Part shown: piece by piece, positions 1 through 8,925 of the stretch
Layout: each line of letters begins with the position of its first letter
Position numbering within the stretch: the stretch's first letter is position 1
From: Bacillus sp. P14.5
Lineage (GTDB): Bacteria; Bacillota; Bacilli; Bacillales; Bacillaceae_B
Length of the DNA stretch: 64,000 nt
Assembly (NCBI RefSeq): GCF_003316765.1
Contig: NZ_NIJF01000095.1
Span: 186,001 to 250,000 of the forward strand
Direction of reading: 5' to 3'
Notes under the pieces: generated by a model
The model's database searches: none
What the model was told of the DNA's origin: nothing
The model's input: the letters and a program-made list of their open reading frames with translations, nothing else
Made by a program: the position numbers and the translations under genes

Positions 1-159
1 TTCCCTGGCGGTGAAACTGTCGAGTACGGCTTGGAAGACGATGGTGTAGGAATTGCTCCGACACAAGATAACTTGTCTGAAGAAGTGTTAACTGCAGTCG
101 ATGAGTGGAAAGAAAAAATCGTAAATGGTGAAGTTGAAGTTCCAACTAAACCAGAATAA
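1..159 (+). CDS. nupN: BMP-family nucleoside-binding lipoprotein, C-terminal end (partial)
   Basis: Only the last 52 codons are inside the window, ending in TAA at 157-159. The tail ([20 protein letters not shown], then a Lys/Glu-rich end) is typical of the BMP/PnrA basic membrane lipoprotein family, the extracellular substrate-binding subunits of nucleoside ABC importers. The next three genes encode the ATPase and both permeases of the same transporter, which supports the assignment. In B. subtilis the equivalent yufN/nupN system imports guanosine; substrate here is inferred from that homology. The N-terminal signal peptide and lipobox lie outside the window. Confidence 0.85.
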   Translation, partial: FPGGETVEYGLEDDGVGIAPTQDNLSEEVLTAVDEWKEKIVNGEVEVPTKPE

Positions 160-170
160 TTGATTGCCAT

Positions 171-258
171 ATTGGCGGGGAAAGAGCAAAGGCTCATTTC
201 CCGCCAATTAATGAAAAAGTTTAAATAAAAAGTAGAATTTTTGATTCTGCTTTTTATT
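171..258 (+). terminator. Two consecutive hairpins between nupN and nupO
   Basis: The first hairpin (171-208) pairs ATTGGCGGG with CCCGCCAAT. The second (223-258) pairs AAATAAAAAGTAGAAT with ATTCTGCTTTTTATTT with one G-U pair. Neither is followed by a clean U tract, so they may attenuate readthrough and stabilise the abundant binding-protein mRNA, as is common between binding-protein and ATPase genes. That role is inference. Confidence 0.55.
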
Positions 259-359
259 TAGGGGTTTTTCAGGGGACTTAATTCCTAAATTCAAACTGTT
301 TAAAAGTCTGACTTCATACTTTAATGAAAGACTCTATTTATAGCAAGGAGTGAATCTGG

Positions 360-1895
360 GTGGAATATGTTATTGAAATGTTGAATATTCGCAAAGAATT
401 TCCTGGTATCGTGGCTAACGATGATATAACCCTTCAATTAAAGCCGGGCGAAATCCATGCGCTCCTGGGGGAAAATGGTGCCGGAAAATCTACACTAATG
501 AACGTTCTTTTTGGTCTCTATCAACCTGAAAAGGGTGAAATCAGAGTCAATGGAAAAAGTGTCAAAATTACCAATCCCAATATTGCCAATAATCTGGGGA
601 TCGGTATGGTCCATCAGCATTTTATGCTTGTGGATACCTTTACGGTTACAGAAAATATAATCCTGGGCAAGGAACCTAAATCAGGCGGTAAAATCGATAT
701 TAAAAAGGCAGAACAGGAAGTGCGGGAGATTTCAGATCGTTACGGACTTGCGGTAGATCCTCAAGCTAAGATATCTGATATTTCCGTTGGGATGCAGCAG
801 CGCGTCGAGATACTGAAGACATTATACCGCGGAGCAGAAATCCTGATATTTGATGAACCGACAGCCGTATTGACGCCACAGGAAATCAAAGAGCTTATAG
901 TAATAATGAAAACACTAATAAAAGAAGGTAAATCCATCATCCTCATAACTCACAAACTGAAAGAAATCATGGAAGTTTGTGATCGGTGCACCGTCATCAG
1001 AAAAGGTCAGGGAATCGGCACAGTGACTGTGGAAGAAACAGATGTAAATGAACTTGCAAGCCTGATGGTTGGCAGGGAAGTTACCTTTAAAACCGAGAAA
1101 AGCCCTGCCGCTCCGAATGAGCCTGTTTTAGAAATAGAAAACCTCAGAGTAAAAGATTCTCGGGGAGTTGAGGCAGTAAGAGGGCTGAACCTTACTGTGA
1201 GAGCAGGGGAAATTGTAGGGATTGCCGGTGTGGACGGAAATGGCCAGACAGAGCTTATTGAAGCAATTGCAGGACTGCATAAAACGGCAAGCGGCTCTAT
1301 AAAACTGAACGGAAAAGAAATACAAAATCATAAGCCCCGTAAAATTACGGAGTCGGGTCTTGCCCATATTCCACAGGACCGCCATAAACATGGTCTTGTT
1401 CTTGATTTTCCAATTGGTGAAAACATGGTGCTGCAAACCTATTACCAAAAACCTTACTCCAAATCAGGGGTAATGAATTTTAAGCAGGTTTACAAAAAAG
1501 CTGCTTCATTAATTGGTGAATATGACGTCCGCACACCTAGTGAATATACACTTGCAAGATCTTTATCTGGCGGAAATCAGCAAAAGGCAATTATCGGGCG
1601 TGAAATCGACAGAGATCCTGATCTTTTAATTGCTGCACAGCCTACGCGCGGGCTGGATGTTGGGGCAATCGAATTCATTCACAGCCGCTTAATCGAACAG
1701 CGCGACAACAATAAAGCAGTTCTATTGCTTTCATTTGAACTTGATGAAATTATAAACGTCAGTGACCGGATTGCTGTAATTTATGAAGGTGAGATCGTGG
1801 CGATCGTCGACCCTAAAGAAACAACAGAACAAGAGTTGGGGCTGTTGATGGCTGGTTCCAAACGCAAGAAAGAAGGTGACTCTGTCAATGTCTAG
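360..1895 (+). CDS. nupO: Nucleoside ABC transporter, ATP-binding subunit
   Basis: 511 aa, a tandem-NBD ATPase of the RbsA/YufO type. The first domain has a complete Walker A (GENGAGKST, about residues 37-45), signature region (ISVGMQQR, about 140) and Walker B (ILIFDEPTAVLTP, about 160). The second has a degenerate Walker A (GVDGNGQTE, about 295) but an intact LSGGNQQK signature (about 405), as usual in this family. Start is GTG at 360, nine bases after AAGGAG (345-350). It energises the NupP/NupQ permease pair for guanosine or other nucleoside import; substrate is inferred from B. subtilis homology. The 3' end overlaps nupP by eight bases, implying coupled translation. Confidence 0.93.
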   Translation: MEYVIEMLNIRKEFPGIVANDDITLQLKPGEIHALLGENGAGKSTLMNVLFGLYQPEKGEIRVNGKSVKITNPNIANNLGIGMVHQHFMLVDTFTVTENIILGKEPKSGGKIDIKKAEQEVREISDRYGLAVDPQAKISDISVGMQQRVEILKTLYRGAEILIFDEPTAVLTPQEIKELIVIMKTLIKEGKSIILITHKLKEIMEVCDRCTVIRKGQGIGTVTVEETDVNELASLMVGREVTFKTEKSPAAPNEPVLEIENLRVKDSRGVEAVRGLNLTVRAGEIVGIAGVDGNGQTELIEAIAGLHKTASGSIKLNGKEIQNHKPRKITESGLAHIPQDRHKHGLVLDFPIGENMVLQTYYQKPYSKSGVMNFKQVYKKAASLIGEYDVRTPSEYTLARSLSGGNQQKAIIGREIDRDPDLLIAAQPTRGLDVGAIEFIHSRLIEQRDNNKAVLLLSFELDEIINVSDRIAVIYEGEIVAIVDPKETTEQELGLLMAGSKRKKEGDSVNV

Positions 1896-2931
1896 GAAGT
1901 ATCAAAATATATTAATCCCGGTTATTTCTGTCATTCTGGGTCTGCTGGCTGGTGCAATTATCATGCTTATCACCGGATATAATCCTATAGAAGGCTATGC
2001 GGCACTATGGAGCGGAGCTTTTGGTGACAGATTCTATGTCGGGGAAACGGTGAGACAGGTTATTCCCTATATACTCGCGGGCTTGGCGGTAGCATTTGCT
2101 TTCCGTACAGGTTTGTTCAATATCGGAGTGGAAGGACAGCTTTTGGTCGGCTGGACAGCTTCCGTATGGGTAGGGCTTGCTTTCGATCTTCCTAAGATCA
2201 TTCATCTCCCTTTATCTATAATTGCAGCTGCAGCAGCCGGGGCTTTATGGGGACTTGTTCCTGGTATCCTGAAAGCTAAATGGCGCGTTCATGAAGTAAT
2301 TGTAACGATTATGATGAACTACATTGCACTTTATACTACTAATTATCTTATTAGAAATGTCATTGCCGATGAATCAGATGCGACCGGAAGCATTCCGGAG
2401 TCAGCTTCATTAAAAAGTGGTTTTTTCGAAACTCTGACTGACTATTCAACTCTTCATAATGGAATCTATTTAGCTGTTGCTGCTGCAATCCTGATGTGGT
2501 TCTTGCTGGAAAAAACAACAACAGGCTACGAGCTGCGTTCAGTTGGATTCAACCAGCATGCTTCCCAGTATGCCGGAATGAATGTGAACAAAAACATCGT
2601 TCTTTCTATGGTCATCTCAGGTGCTTTCGCTGGTTTGGCAGGAGCCATGGAAGGGCTTGGAACTTTCGGTTTTGCATTCTTGCATTCCAGCTTTTCCGGC
2701 GTTGGCTTTGATGGAATCGCGGTTGCTTTGCTTGGAGGCAATGCAGCTTTGGGTGTTATATTGGCAGCTATACTTTTCGGTGGTTTAAAGGTAGGATCCT
2801 TGAATATGCCGCTTGAATCAGGTGTGCCAAATGAACTTGTTGAAATTGTTATTGCCTTGATTATATTCTTTGTGGCTTCCAGCTATATGATCAGATGGCT
2901 GTTGAATCGTTCGAAAAAGGGGGTGAAATAA
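1888..2931 (+). CDS. nupP: Nucleoside ABC transporter permease (YufP type)
   Basis: About 347 aa, strongly hydrophobic, with roughly eight to ten membrane segments and the BPD_transp_2 type motif GLFNIGVEGQLLVG near residue 75 (compare NIGLEGLMV in NupQ). The start is ambiguous: GTG at 1876 gives four extra residues, but ATG at 1888 is correctly spaced from the GAAGG at 1872-1876 and gives MSRKYQN, so I chose it. It overlaps the end of nupO. Together with NupQ it forms the membrane channel of the importer. The reading frame is intact. Confidence 0.9.
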   Translation: MSRKYQNILIPVISVILGLLAGAIIMLITGYNPIEGYAALWSGAFGDRFYVGETVRQVIPYILAGLAVAFAFRTGLFNIGVEGQLLVGWTASVWVGLAFDLPKIIHLPLSIIAAAAAGALWGLVPGILKAKWRVHEVIVTIMMNYIALYTTNYLIRNVIADESDATGSIPESASLKSGFFETLTDYSTLHNGIYLAVAAAILMWFLLEKTTTGYELRSVGFNQHASQYAGMNVNKNIVLSMVISGAFAGLAGAMEGLGTFGFAFLHSSFSGVGFDGIAVALLGGNAALGVILAAILFGGLKVGSLNMPLESGVPNELVEIVIALIIFFVASSYMIRWLLNRSKKGVK

Positions 2932-3897
2932 GTGGGTATTATGACAATTTTGGAGATCATTATTTCTTCAACTCTGGTTGTGGCAGCTCCGCTTATTTTC
3001 ACTGCATTGGGTGGAGTGTTCTCTGAACGCTCTGGAGTAGTCAATATCGGTCTCGAAGGCCTGATGGTCATCGGTGCTTTCGCCGCCATCGTTTTTAACC
3101 TTACCTTTGCATCAACATTCGGTGCAGCTACTCCTTGGGTAGCGCTGCTGGCTGCGATGGCTGTCGGAGGACTGCTTTCGCTGCTTCACGCACTTGCTTC
3201 CATCACATTCCGTGCGGATCAGGTTGTCAGCGGTGTTGCAATTAACTTTCTTGCATTAGGTGCTGGTTTGTTCCTTGTAAAACTCATTTATGATAAAGGA
3301 CAAACAGATATCATCCGTACAGAGAACAGCTTTAAGAAAATCGATATTCCATTTTTAAGTGATATTCCTGTCATTGGAAACCTGTTCTTCAGCCGTATGA
3401 CCTATACCGCTTATATCGCTATCATCCTTGCGTTTGTAGTGTGGTACATTCTTTATAAAACACCATTCGGCTTGAGGCTCCGCTCTGTAGGAGAACATCC
3501 TATGGCTGCGGATACTATGGGAATCAATGTTACAAAGATGCGCTATATTGGTGTTTTTATCTCCGGGATTCTTGGAGGACTTGGAGGAGCGGTATACGCT
3601 CAATCGATTTCTTTGGATTTCAGCCATTCCACCATTACCGGACAAGGATTCATGGCACTTGCTGCAATGATTTTTGGGAAATGGAATCCCCTCGGTGCAA
3701 TGGGCGCTGCACTTTTCTTCGGATTTGCACAGAGCTTAAGCATAGTGGGATCAAGCATACCATTATTTGAAAATGTACCAAGTGTTTACTTGCAGATTGC
3801 ACCTTACGTCTTGACCATCCTTGCTCTTGCAGGATTCATAGGACGTGCGGATGCACCGAAAGCTCTTGGAAATCCATATATAAAAGGAAGCAGATAA
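2932..3897 (+). CDS. nupQ: Nucleoside ABC transporter permease (YufQ type)
   Basis: 321 aa with about eight to nine predicted membrane segments and the family motif SGVVNIGLEGLMVIG near residue 35. GTG start at 2932 directly follows the nupP TAA and is preceded by AAAAAGGGGG (2915-2924 region), so the two permeases are translationally coupled. It pairs with NupP as a heterodimeric permease. It is the last gene of the transporter operon: a strong terminator follows at once. Confidence 0.92.
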   Translation: MGIMTILEIIISSTLVVAAPLIFTALGGVFSERSGVVNIGLEGLMVIGAFAAIVFNLTFASTFGAATPWVALLAAMAVGGLLSLLHALASITFRADQVVSGVAINFLALGAGLFLVKLIYDKGQTDIIRTENSFKKIDIPFLSDIPVIGNLFFSRMTYTAYIAIILAFVVWYILYKTPFGLRLRSVGEHPMAADTMGINVTKMRYIGVFISGILGGLGGAVYAQSISLDFSHSTITGQGFMALAAMIFGKWNPLGAMGAALFFGFAQSLSIVGSSIPLFENVPSVYLQIAPYVLTILALAGFIGRADAPKALGNPYIKGSR

Positions 3898-3916
3898 TCC
3901 TTCCTTGTATCTTTAA

Positions 3917-3947
3917 GCGGAAAACGTAAATGTTTTCCGCATTTTTT
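3917..3947 (+). terminator. Terminator of the nup operon
   Basis: GCGGAAAAC (3917-3925) pairs perfectly with GTTTTCCGC (3932-3940) and is followed by ATTTTTT. Confidence 0.9.
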
Positions 3948-4343
3948 ATTAGTTTTACATATGGCTGTGGTTCTCTATGCAAGCTTGTATCTTAGTAAAT
4001 CGTTATACAAAGCTCATTCTTACATAGTTCTCCATTTAAACAGCACACTAGTCGTTGTGCACTTCTGAGCCCTGCACCTGGAGTGGAATCTTTTTACGGA
4101 AAACAAGATACAAAGAAATGCTATCGATTTTTCTGCATATAATAGATAAAATGCGGGTAGGAAACTATGGCACCTCAGTTGGCAAAGGAGGTAAAAACTT
4201 GAAAGAGTTAAAGTCTTGCATGTATAGTTAAAGAGAATTTACATCAAAATAAATATAATATCCAGGTCTTTCAATGTATAAGCTAAACCTTTGTAAAACA
4301 AGTTTGCAATAAGGATTTTTGTCAGCAAAAGGAGGATGGCTAA
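3948..4343. other. Intergenic stretch nupQ-ymfF
   Basis: About 400 bases without a conventional gene. It holds a TATAAT-like box near 4137-4142, a very strong ribosome binding site (AAAGGAGGT, 4185-4193) in front of a ten-codon reading frame, and the AAAGGAGGA site of ymfF at 4327-4336. No repeat or mobile element recognised. Confidence 0.6.
4199..4231 (+). CDS. Candidate ten-residue micropeptide
   Basis: TTG start at 4199 six bases after AAAGGAGGT, encoding MKELKSCMYS and a TAA stop. The ribosome binding site is better than that of most genes here, which is the only evidence for translation. It could be a leader peptide, a remnant of a deleted gene, or chance. Confidence 0.25.
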   Translation: MKELKSCMYS

Positions 4344-5618
4344 ATGTCTAAAGTCAATGAAGTGGTCAAAACGAAAAGTGGTTATTCGTTACATATTGTC
4401 CAGACGGATAAGTATAAGACAAACACCCTTGTATGGAGAATGAAGTCTCCTTTAAAAGCAGATGAAGTGACGCCGAGAGGGCTTCTTCCTCATGTGCTTC
4501 AGAGCAGTTCCAAGAAATACCCGAGTACAACCGCTCTCCGTTCCTACCTAGATGAATTGTACGGTGCGAATTTTTTTGTGGACCTTGCTAAAAAAGGTGA
4601 ATATCACGTAATGAGCTTTTCCATCGAGGTCGCTAATGAGAAATTCCTGAAGGATTCAGAGCCTCTATTGAGAAAAGGGCTGCAATTTCTTGCGGATGTT
4701 GTCCTGGCACCAAATGTGGAACAGAATTCGTTTCATGCAGAAACAGTGGAAAAAGAGAAGAAAAACCAAAAGGTCAGGATTCAGTCTGTATTTGATGACA
4801 AGATGAGATATGCGAATTCTCGTCTTGTAGAGGAAATGTGCAAGGGAGAACCTTATTCACTTCATCCAAACGGAATCTTGGAACAAGTGGAGAAGACTTC
4901 GGCGGAAAGCCTATATAAGTATTACCAAGAAGCTATTCAAAACGATGAAATTGATCTCTATGTAATAGGGGACGTCGACACAGAGGAAGCAGAAAAAATG
5001 TGTGAAGAAATTTTTTCTTTGCAGAACAGGAATGCTGAAATAATCCAAGATACCACGTCCGCTCCTGCTGAAGATGTCAATGAGGTCATCGAAAGGCTGG
5101 ATGTGAAGCAAGGCAAGTTAAATATCGGCTATCGGACAAATGTAGCCTATGGCGCGGACGATTATTGGTCGCTGCAAGTGTTCAATGGAGTATTCGGAGG
5201 CTTTTCTCACTCCAAGTTATTCATTAATGTACGTGAGAAGGCGAGTCTTGCCTATTATGCTGCCAGTAGATTGGAAAGCCATAAAGGGTTGATGATGGTA
5301 ATGTCGGGAATCGACGGCAAGAATTATGATCAGGCAGTGACCATTATTAAAGAACAGATGCAGGCAATGAAAAACGGAGACTTTACAGAAGGGGACATTC
5401 AGCAGACTAAAGCGGTGATCAGGAACCAGCTTCTTGAAACCATCGACACCCCTAGAGGCATTGTGGAAATCCTTTATCATAATGTCATTTCAGGGCAGAG
5501 GATAGAGCTTGATCATTGGCTCGAAAGCATAGAAAAGGTTACAAAAGAAGAAATCACCGCTGTTGCTCAAAAAGTAAATATGGATACCATCTATTTTCTT
5601 ACAGGAATGGAGGGATAA
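4344..5618 (+). CDS. ymfF: M16-family protein, inactive-type partner (YmfF/YfmF)
   Basis: 424 aa, M16 (pitrilysin/insulinase) fold. It lacks the zinc-binding HXXEH box: the equivalent region near residue 45 reads LLPHVLQSS, so it should be the non-catalytic half of a pair with YmfH downstream. The C-terminal half keeps the M16 motif VREKASLAYYAASR (about 300). ATG at 4344 follows AAAGGAGGA. In B. subtilis ymfF, ymfH and ymfI are linked to the 5-aminopentanol modification of elongation factor P; the peptidase pair's exact role is not established. The gap to ymfH is four bases, indicating one operon. Confidence 0.9.
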   Translation: MSKVNEVVKTKSGYSLHIVQTDKYKTNTLVWRMKSPLKADEVTPRGLLPHVLQSSSKKYPSTTALRSYLDELYGANFFVDLAKKGEYHVMSFSIEVANEKFLKDSEPLLRKGLQFLADVVLAPNVEQNSFHAETVEKEKKNQKVRIQSVFDDKMRYANSRLVEEMCKGEPYSLHPNGILEQVEKTSAESLYKYYQEAIQNDEIDLYVIGDVDTEEAEKMCEEIFSLQNRNAEIIQDTTSAPAEDVNEVIERLDVKQGKLNIGYRTNVAYGADDYWSLQVFNGVFGGFSHSKLFINVREKASLAYYAASRLESHKGLMMVMSGIDGKNYDQAVTIIKEQMQAMKNGDFTEGDIQQTKAVIRNQLLETIDTPRGIVEILYHNVISGQRIELDHWLESIEKVTKEEITAVAQKVNMDTIYFLTGMEG

Positions 5619-5622
5619 AGGG

Positions 5623-6915
5623 ATGGAAAAAATCTCATTCGATCAGTTGCAGGAAGAATTATATTATGAAAAAATGGATAACGGATTACAGGTATATGTA
5701 CTCCCTAAAAAGGGATTCAATAAAACATACGCAACTTTTACCACAAAGTATGGTTCTATAGATAATCATTTTGTTCCAAAAGGCAGTACGGAATTTTCAA
5801 AGGTTCCGGATGGAATCGCCCATTTCTTGGAGCATAAGCTCTTTGAAAAAGAAGATGAAGACGTATTTCAGAAGTTCAGTAAGCAGGGCGCTTCCGCCAA
5901 TGCATTCACATCCTTTACTAGAACTGCCTATCTTTTCTCCTCAACATCCGAAGTGGAGAAGAATCTGGAAACGTTGATTGATTTTGTTCAGGCTCCATAC
6001 TTTACTGAAAGTACAGTGGAAAAAGAAAAAGGCATCATCGGACAGGAAATCACAATGTACGATGATAACGCTGATTGGCGCTTGTACTTTGGAGTCATCC
6101 AAAATATGTATCATAATCATCCGGTTAAAATTGACATTGCGGGAACCATTGAATCCATTTCTCATATTACCAAGGATATGCTTTATCAATGCTATGAGAC
6201 TTTTTACCATCCAAGCAACATGCTTATGTTCATAGTAGGTGCTGTCGAACCTGAAAAAATCATAAACCAGGTCAGGGATAATCAACGTAAAAAAGATTAC
6301 AAAGAAATGTCTGAAATTAAGCGTCGATTCGATGAAGAACCAGTAGAGGCAGCAGAGAAAAATCAGGTCCTCCATATGAATGTCCAAACCCCGAAATGCC
6401 TGGTGGGTGTAAAAGCGGTCAATACTGATCTGCAAGGGAAGGATATGTTAAGACACGAGTTGTCCATGAATATAGCACTAGACATGCTGTTCGGAAAAAG
6501 CTCAGAGAATTATTTTTCGTTATATAACGATGGACTGATTGACGAAACATTCCATTATGACTTTACCCAGGAAAGTGGTTTTGGTTTTGCGATTCTCGGC
6601 GGTGATACAGAGCAACCGGATGAGATGGCAGATCGAATTACTGACATTCTCTTAAATGCAAAGGAAGGTAAAACTCTTACAGAAGAAGCTTTGGAGAGGA
6701 CGAAGAAGAAAAAAATCGGGGCATTCCTGAGAGCGGTCAATTCACCTGAGTATATCGCCAATCAATTCACACGCTATGCTTTTAATGAAATGGACTTATT
6801 CGATGTCGTGCCAACTCTTGAAACGATCACCTTCGAAGATATACGCTCGGTAGTGTCCGAGTATTTTGATGAAAACAGATTCACTGTCTGTCAGGTGGTT
6901 CCTAAAGAACAATAA
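5623..6915 (+). CDS. ymfH: M16-family zinc metallopeptidase (YmfH)
   Basis: 430 aa, M16 family with the catalytic motif HFLEHKLF (HXXEH, about residue 67) and the distal Glu in the KEKGIIGQEITMY region (about 140). It is the catalytic partner expected for YmfF. ATG at 5623 lies four bases after the ymfF stop. Associated in B. subtilis with elongation factor P modification. A clear terminator follows, so ymfI downstream may have its own promoter or depend on readthrough. Confidence 0.92.
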   Translation: MEKISFDQLQEELYYEKMDNGLQVYVLPKKGFNKTYATFTTKYGSIDNHFVPKGSTEFSKVPDGIAHFLEHKLFEKEDEDVFQKFSKQGASANAFTSFTRTAYLFSSTSEVEKNLETLIDFVQAPYFTESTVEKEKGIIGQEITMYDDNADWRLYFGVIQNMYHNHPVKIDIAGTIESISHITKDMLYQCYETFYHPSNMLMFIVGAVEPEKIINQVRDNQRKKDYKEMSEIKRRFDEEPVEAAEKNQVLHMNVQTPKCLVGVKAVNTDLQGKDMLRHELSMNIALDMLFGKSSENYFSLYNDGLIDETFHYDFTQESGFGFAILGGDTEQPDEMADRITDILLNAKEGKTLTEEALERTKKKKIGAFLRAVNSPEYIANQFTRYAFNEMDLFDVVPTLETITFEDIRSVVSEYFDENRFTVCQVVPKEQ

Positions 6916-6961
6916 ATTGATTTTTCAACTATATAAGAGGCGCCACACATGGAACAAATGC

Positions 6962-7010
6962 CCGGCAGGAATTGAGGGAAGACAGCCTCAATTCCTGGCG
7001 GTCCTTTTGT
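6962..7010 (+). terminator. Terminator after ymfH
   Basis: CCGGCAGGAATTGAGG pairs with CCTCAATTCCTGGCGG with one mismatch, followed by TCCTTTTGTTT. Confidence 0.85.
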
Positions 7011-7065
7011 TTAAAAACAATGGAAAGCGCCCTTCTCTGCTTTAAAAAAGGGGTGCAGGAGAAAT

Positions 7066-7788
7066 ATGACAAAATTTGCTTTGATAACAGGTTCCTCAGG
7101 GGGGATCGGCAGACAAACAGCCCTAACATTAGCGGAAAAAGGATGGAATTTATACCTGCATTATCATTCTAATCAAAGGGCAGTTGAAGAACTTCTAAGA
7201 GAAATAGAAAAATTTGATGGAGAATACATACCTGTGAAAGCGGATCTCTCGACGGAAAGTGGTCCTGAAAAGCTGCTTTCCCATATTTTCCATGTTGATG
7301 CCCTGATTTATTCCAGCGGAAAGCCGTTGTATGGATTATTTCAGGATATCCCGAATGACGAAATGAATGAAATGTGGAATCTTAATGTGAAATCCTTAAT
7401 GAAGATCATGCAAGGGCTTCTGCCTAAATTATTGCAAAGCCCTATTGGAAGTGCTGTAGTTGTCAGTTCCATATGGGGACAAACAGGAGCTGCTTGTGAA
7501 GTAATGTATTCTTCTGTGAAAGGTGCTCAGTTAGCGTTTGTGAAGTCTCTGAGCAAAGAGCTGGGCAGAAGCAGTATCAGAGTGAATGCCGTTGCCCCGG
7601 GAGCAGTCAAGACCGAAATGATGAACAGTTTTACAACAGATGAACTTTCTGAAATAGCTGATGAAATTCCAATGGGGAGAATGGGTGAACCTTCCGAAGT
7701 TGCCGATGCCATTGAATTTTTACTTTCTCCACGATCATCCTATATTACGGGACAGGTCCTTTCAGTAAACGGAGGCTGGTATACATGA
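7066..7788 (+). CDS. ymfI: SDR-family elongation factor P 5-aminopentanone reductase
   Basis: 240 aa short-chain dehydrogenase/reductase. Rossmann glycine motif TGSSGGIG at about residues 8-15, catalytic Tyr and Lys in YSSVKGAQ (about 148-155), and the NAVAPGAVKTEM segment following beta-6. ATG at 7066 follows GCAGGAG. In B. subtilis YmfI reduces the 5-aminopentanone group on elongation factor P to 5-aminopentanol with NAD(P)H; the same activity is inferred here from identical neighbourhood (ymfF, ymfH) and family. The frame is intact and of usual length. Confidence 0.9.
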   Translation: MTKFALITGSSGGIGRQTALTLAEKGWNLYLHYHSNQRAVEELLREIEKFDGEYIPVKADLSTESGPEKLLSHIFHVDALIYSSGKPLYGLFQDIPNDEMNEMWNLNVKSLMKIMQGLLPKLLQSPIGSAVVVSSIWGQTGAACEVMYSSVKGAQLAFVKSLSKELGRSSIRVNAVAPGAVKTEMMNSFTTDELSEIADEIPMGRMGEPSEVADAIEFLLSPRSSYITGQVLSVNGGWYT

Positions 7789-7938
7789 CTTTAGTGCTTT
7801 GGAAAGGAATTTCTTTAAGGTCATGAATATTTTCTTTTCGAAGATGCAAACTAAGCTTGTATTTCTTAAGGAAATGCATGGCCTTGTCTTTGCAGAATAA
7901 GGTCTGAATTAAAGCATGACTTCTAAGGAGGCTCCATT

Positions 7939-8196
7939 ATGTCTGTATTGGATAACTGGCAAGATTGGAAAAACTTTTTGGGTGACCGTTTAAATCAAGC
8001 ACAGCACGAAGGCGTTCAAGGCGGTGTAGTTTCGGACCTTGCTTATCAGGTGGGAGACTATTTGGCTAACCAGGTTGAACCTAAAAATGAACAAGAACGT
8101 GTACTTGCTGATTTATGGTCCGTTGCATCTACTGAAGAGCAGCATGCAATTGCCAATATGATGGTCAAACTTGTTAAGAACGATGGAACTCGCTAA
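7939..8196 (+). CDS. ymfJ: DUF3243 protein YmfJ
   Basis: 85 aa, a small acidic soluble protein of the DUF3243 family (MSVLDNWQDWKNFLGDRLNQ start). No catalytic motif visible; predicted to be mostly helical. ATG at 7939 follows AAGGAGGCTCC. It keeps the B. subtilis position between ymfI and ymfK. Function unknown. Confidence 0.88.
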   Translation: MSVLDNWQDWKNFLGDRLNQAQHEGVQGGVVSDLAYQVGDYLANQVEPKNEQERVLADLWSVASTEEQHAIANMMVKLVKNDGTR

Positions 8197-8222
8197 GAGA
8201 GGAAGCAATTCCTCTCTTTTTT
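8195..8222 (+). terminator. Terminator of ymfJ
   Basis: AAGAGAGGAA (8195-8204) pairs perfectly with TTCCTCTCTT (8209-8218) around GCAA, then T residues. It overlaps the ymfJ stop codon. Confidence 0.92.
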
Positions 8223-8249
8223 ATGTTCATTTTTAAAGGTTTTACAAAA

Positions 8250-8429
8250 GGCTGTTTTCGCCTAAATTGATGCTTACGGAAAAATCACAAGAGCCAAATT
8301 TTTCCCATGTTATCTCTTATCGTGGGAGAGTAGCTCTTTTCTTTTCGGTGTTTACAGATGTTCACCCTCTTAGTAGGGTTGCTTTTTCGGAATTAGTATC
8401 AAATAGCAACACAGTTTATGAAAAGAGCC
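8250..8429 (-). mobile_element. MITE-like element, copy A
   Basis: 180 bp element read best on the minus strand: ends GGCTCTTTTCATAAACTG and, inverted, GGCTGTTTTCG. It is flanked by the perfect 8-bp direct repeat TTACAAAA (8242-8249 and 8430-8437). Internally it shares ATTTGATACTAATTCCGAAA and CCGAAAAGAAAAGAGCTACT with the copies at 32310, 36169 and 37134. No transposase inside. The end sequence and 8-bp duplication fit an ISL3-type parent (inference). Confidence 0.85.
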
Positions 8430-8925
8430 TTACAAAAAGCACTTTTTAAAAATTTTGCTGCTTAAGATAAAGCTGAGTTTAATTTAAAAATCCGGAGAGC
8501 AAGAAAGTGGCTGCTCTTCCCGTTAATTGGGAAAACATTAGCAGCCAGTGGAGAAACGGATCTTTGGGTGTTTCTAAAGCAACTATCTGTACGAATACAA
8601 CCTTTAGAATAAAGCCAATCATTGGGAACTGCAATTTCAATAAAGGACACCGAATTTTTTAAAAATGCCGGGTACACATGAACAGGAATGAAACCCCTTT
8701 CAAAAATGGATGGTGTGCATTCAAATGATTCGTTAGCAGTGATTAGGGGTAAGATTAGAAAGAACCAATGAAATATTAGGCTTGATTGTAAGGTTTTCCT
8801 TTTCTAAAAAGCAAAAATCATATATTATAGAAGCTATACGATAGATGACTTAAATTCTCTAATTGTCGGGAAAAATGTAGAAAAATGTTGTTTAACAATT
8901 GTCACTTTTATTTCGGAGGGATCTT
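8430..8925. other. Unassigned intergenic stretch upstream of ymfK
   Basis: About 500 bases after the MITE copy. A reading frame on the minus strand (8462-8677) has no ribosome binding site or recognisable family and is probably not real. The last 20 bases hold the GGAGGG site of ymfK. Nothing else recognised; it may be relic sequence. Confidence 0.5.

Noticed and set aside
8462..8677. 71-aa minus-strand ORF upstream of ymfK
   Set aside because: No ribosome binding site, no family resemblance, located in apparently relic sequence.
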